In this document: piece by piece, positions 62,819-64,000 of the stretch
Position numbering within the stretch: position 1 is the first letter of the stretch
Layout: the number at the start of each line of letters is the position of its first letter
Assembly: GCA_902775375.1 (NCBI GenBank)
Contig: CACYLU010000006.1
Span: 62,001 to 126,000, forward strand
Reading direction: 5' to 3'
Length of the DNA stretch: 64,000 nucleotides
Source: an uncultured Bacteroidales bacterium
GTDB lineage: Bacteria; Bacteroidota; Bacteroidia; Bacteroidales; Bacteroidaceae
Notes under the pieces: generated by a model
What the model was told of the DNA's origin: nothing
Seen by the model: the letters and a program-made list of their open reading frames with translations, nothing else
Databases searched by the model: none
Translations under genes and position numbers: made by a program

Positions 62819-63856
62819 ATGAGCTATTTTATAAAACCTACCCACTATAGACCTCTGCTTGACATGAGACAAACCGAACAGGGCATCAAGCAGATTAAGG
62901 ATTTCTTCCAGGTGAATCTTTCGTCGGAACTCCACCTGAGGCGTGTAACGGCTCCGTTGTTCGTACTAAAAGGTATGGGTATCAACGATGACCTGAACGG
63001 TGTGGAGCATGCTGTGTCTTTCCCCATCAAGGACTTGGGAGGGGCACAGGCGGAGGTGGTGCATTCGCTTGCTAAGTGGAAACGACTCACGCTGGCTGAA
63101 TATAAGATTGAGCCCGACTATGGGATTTATACCGATATGAATGCTATCCGTGCTGACGAGGAGTTGGGCAATCTCCATTCACTCTATGTCGATCAGTGGG
63201 ACTGGGAACGTGTTATTACGCCTGAAGAAAGGAATGTAGAGTTCCTTAAGGAAGTGGTGACTCGCATTTATGCTGCTATGCGGCGCACTGAGTATATGGT
63301 GTTTGAGAACTATCCAGAAATCACACCTCTGCTGCCTAAGAAGCTCCATTTCATTCATGCAGAGGAATTGCGTCAGCTCTATCCCGATATGACTCCTAAA
63401 GAACGTGAGAATGCCATCACTAAGAAGTTTGGTGCCGTCTTTATTATTGGTATTGGTTGCCCGTTAGGCGATGGTAAGCCCCATGACGGACGTGCACCCG
63501 ACTATGACGACTATACTTCGCCAGGCTTGAACGACTTACCTGGCTTGAATGGCGACTTAATGTTGTGGAACTGCGTACTGCAATGCGCCTTCGAGATTTC
63601 CTCTATGGGTATTCGCGTCAATAAGGAGGTGATGCTTAAGCAACTGAAAGCTGCTGGCAAGGAAGAGCGTAAGAGTCTATATTTCCACAAGAAGTTATTG
63701 GCTGACGAGTTGCCTTTGTCTATTGGCGGTGGTATTGGTCAGTCGCGTCTTTGCATGTATTACTTGCGCAAAGCCCATGTGGGTGAGATACAAGCCAGCA
63801 TTTGGCCAGATGATATGCGAAAAGAATGTGCCGCTGAAGGTATTCACCTAATATAA
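62819..63856 (+). CDS. asnA: Aspartate-ammonia ligase
   Basis: Ammonia-dependent asparagine synthetase of 345 residues, class II aminoacyl-tRNA-synthetase fold. Motifs are LSSELHLRRVTAPLFV, GINDDLNGVEHAVSF, QAEVVHSLAKWKRLTL, LHSLYVDQWDWERVI and the C-terminal LPLSIGGGIGQSRLCMYYL. Own promoter and terminator, so monocistronic. Confidence 0.98.
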   Translation: MSYFIKPTHYRPLLDMRQTEQGIKQIKDFFQVNLSSELHLRRVTAPLFVLKGMGINDDLNGVEHAVSFPIKDLGGAQAEVVHSLAKWKRLTLAEYKIEPDYGIYTDMNAIRADEELGNLHSLYVDQWDWERVITPEERNVEFLKEVVTRIYAAMRRTEYMVFENYPEITPLLPKKLHFIHAEELRQLYPDMTPKERENAITKKFGAVFIIGIGCPLGDGKPHDGRAPDYDDYTSPGLNDLPGLNGDLMLWNCVLQCAFEISSMGIRVNKEVMLKQLKAAGKEERKSLYFHKKLLADELPLSIGGGIGQSRLCMYYLRKAHVGEIQASIWPDDMRKECAAEGIHLI

Positions 63857-63863
63857 TAAAAAG

Positions 63864-63888
63864 CTCTCCAATCGGAGAGTTTTTTTAT
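63864..63888 (+). terminator. Terminator after asnA
   Basis: 6-bp stem CTCTCC/GGAGAG with loop AATC followed by seven T. Its T tract overlaps the stop of the convergent partial gene. Confidence 0.85.
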
Positions 63889-64000
63889 TTGAGTTGTTCG
63901 AATAATTCCTCCCAATTATCACACAGAGCCTGCATAGAAGGATAGAGCAGATGGGCACCTGCATCGAGCAGGACACTGTCCTTCAACGGCCCAGTATTGA
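63885..64000 (-). CDS. C-terminal end of a probable HAD-family hydrolase (cut by window edge)
   Basis: The minus-strand frame is open from the right edge to TAA at 63885-63887, giving 37 residues: NTGPLKDSVLLDAGAHLLYP followed by SMQALCDNWEELFEQLK. The NTGPL...LL-x-AGA pattern followed by a short terminal helix resembles the last segment of HAD phosphatases of the phosphoglycolate phosphatase/beta-phosphoglucomutase kind. The catalytic motifs lie outside the window, so the family call is tentative. That it is a real gene end is supported by clean coding sequence and the shared terminator. Confidence 0.5.
   Translation of the reverse strand, partial: NTGPLKDSVLLDAGAHLLYPSMQALCDNWEELFEQLK

Overview
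The window is chromosomal DNA from a member of the Bacteroidales, most likely Prevotellaceae (Prevotella/Segatella-like). The evidence is the Bacteroidetes promoter element TAnnTTTG(C) upstream of many genes, the scarcity of strong Shine-Dalgarno sites, and gene sets typical of the group: tig-clpP-clpX, an RprXY-type two-component pair, an EF-G2-type EF-G paralogue, DUF5020, DUF2027-Smr, an adenosylcobalamin-dependent ribonucleotide reductase, a CBM20-MalQ and an MlaD beside an amidase. There are no insertion sequences, transposases, phage genes or CRISPR arrays.

Layout. 0-10 kb (mostly minus strand): DUF1846 protein, RecQ, ClpX, ClpP, trigger factor and an MlaE permease divergent from lptB. 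10-18 kb: a thioredoxin-fold exported protein, Nudix and QueA, divergent from a nucleobase uptake cluster (uracil permease, NCS2 purine permease, Tsx-like DUF5020 barrel), then a secreted TIM-barrel protein and a DUF2027-Smr protein. 18.3-19.7 kb: a small AT-rich islet between two 70-bp direct repeats of the 3' end of the Smr gene. It carries a lipoprotein with a Cys/Gly-rich hydrophobic C-terminus and a tiny two-helix membrane protein. 20-33 kb: rsgA, frr, pyrH, a glycerophosphodiesterase, a glycerol-1-phosphate dehydrogenase, a CocE-type hydrolase, topB, an M20 peptidase, aroC, a SlyD-like FKBP and hemW. 33-43 kb: a secreted GH2 beta-galactosidase, an EF-G2-like factor, rprXY-like genes, marR and rpsF-rpsR-rplI. 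43-50 kb: a helical lipoprotein, mtaB, an LpxL-like acyltransferase, a GT2, folB and malQ. 50-64 kb: nrdJ, dnaA, mlaD, amidase, an HD phosphohydrolase, an LptD-like protein, ung, a truncated ABC transporter, tRNA-Arg(CCG), asnA and the tail of a probable HAD hydrolase.

Most of the window is housekeeping, with several parts of the outer-membrane assembly machinery scattered through it (lptB, mlaE, mlaD, an LptD-like protein, an LpxL-like acyltransferase).

The least explained signals are non-coding or accessory. (1) Three intergenic elements of about 200 bp (19766-19961, 43448-43642, 60588-60802) are built of degenerate 22-bp units that run about six times in one orientation and then flip to inverted units through an 18-bp half unit. 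(2) The 70-bp-repeat-bounded islet holds a possible bacteriocin/immunity-like pair. (3) A palindromic AT-rich intergenic repeat sits in frame inside topB. (4) A nearly identical 28-nt hairpin occurs at 136-163 and 43644-43671. (5) The EF-G paralogue has Ser in place of the catalytic His.
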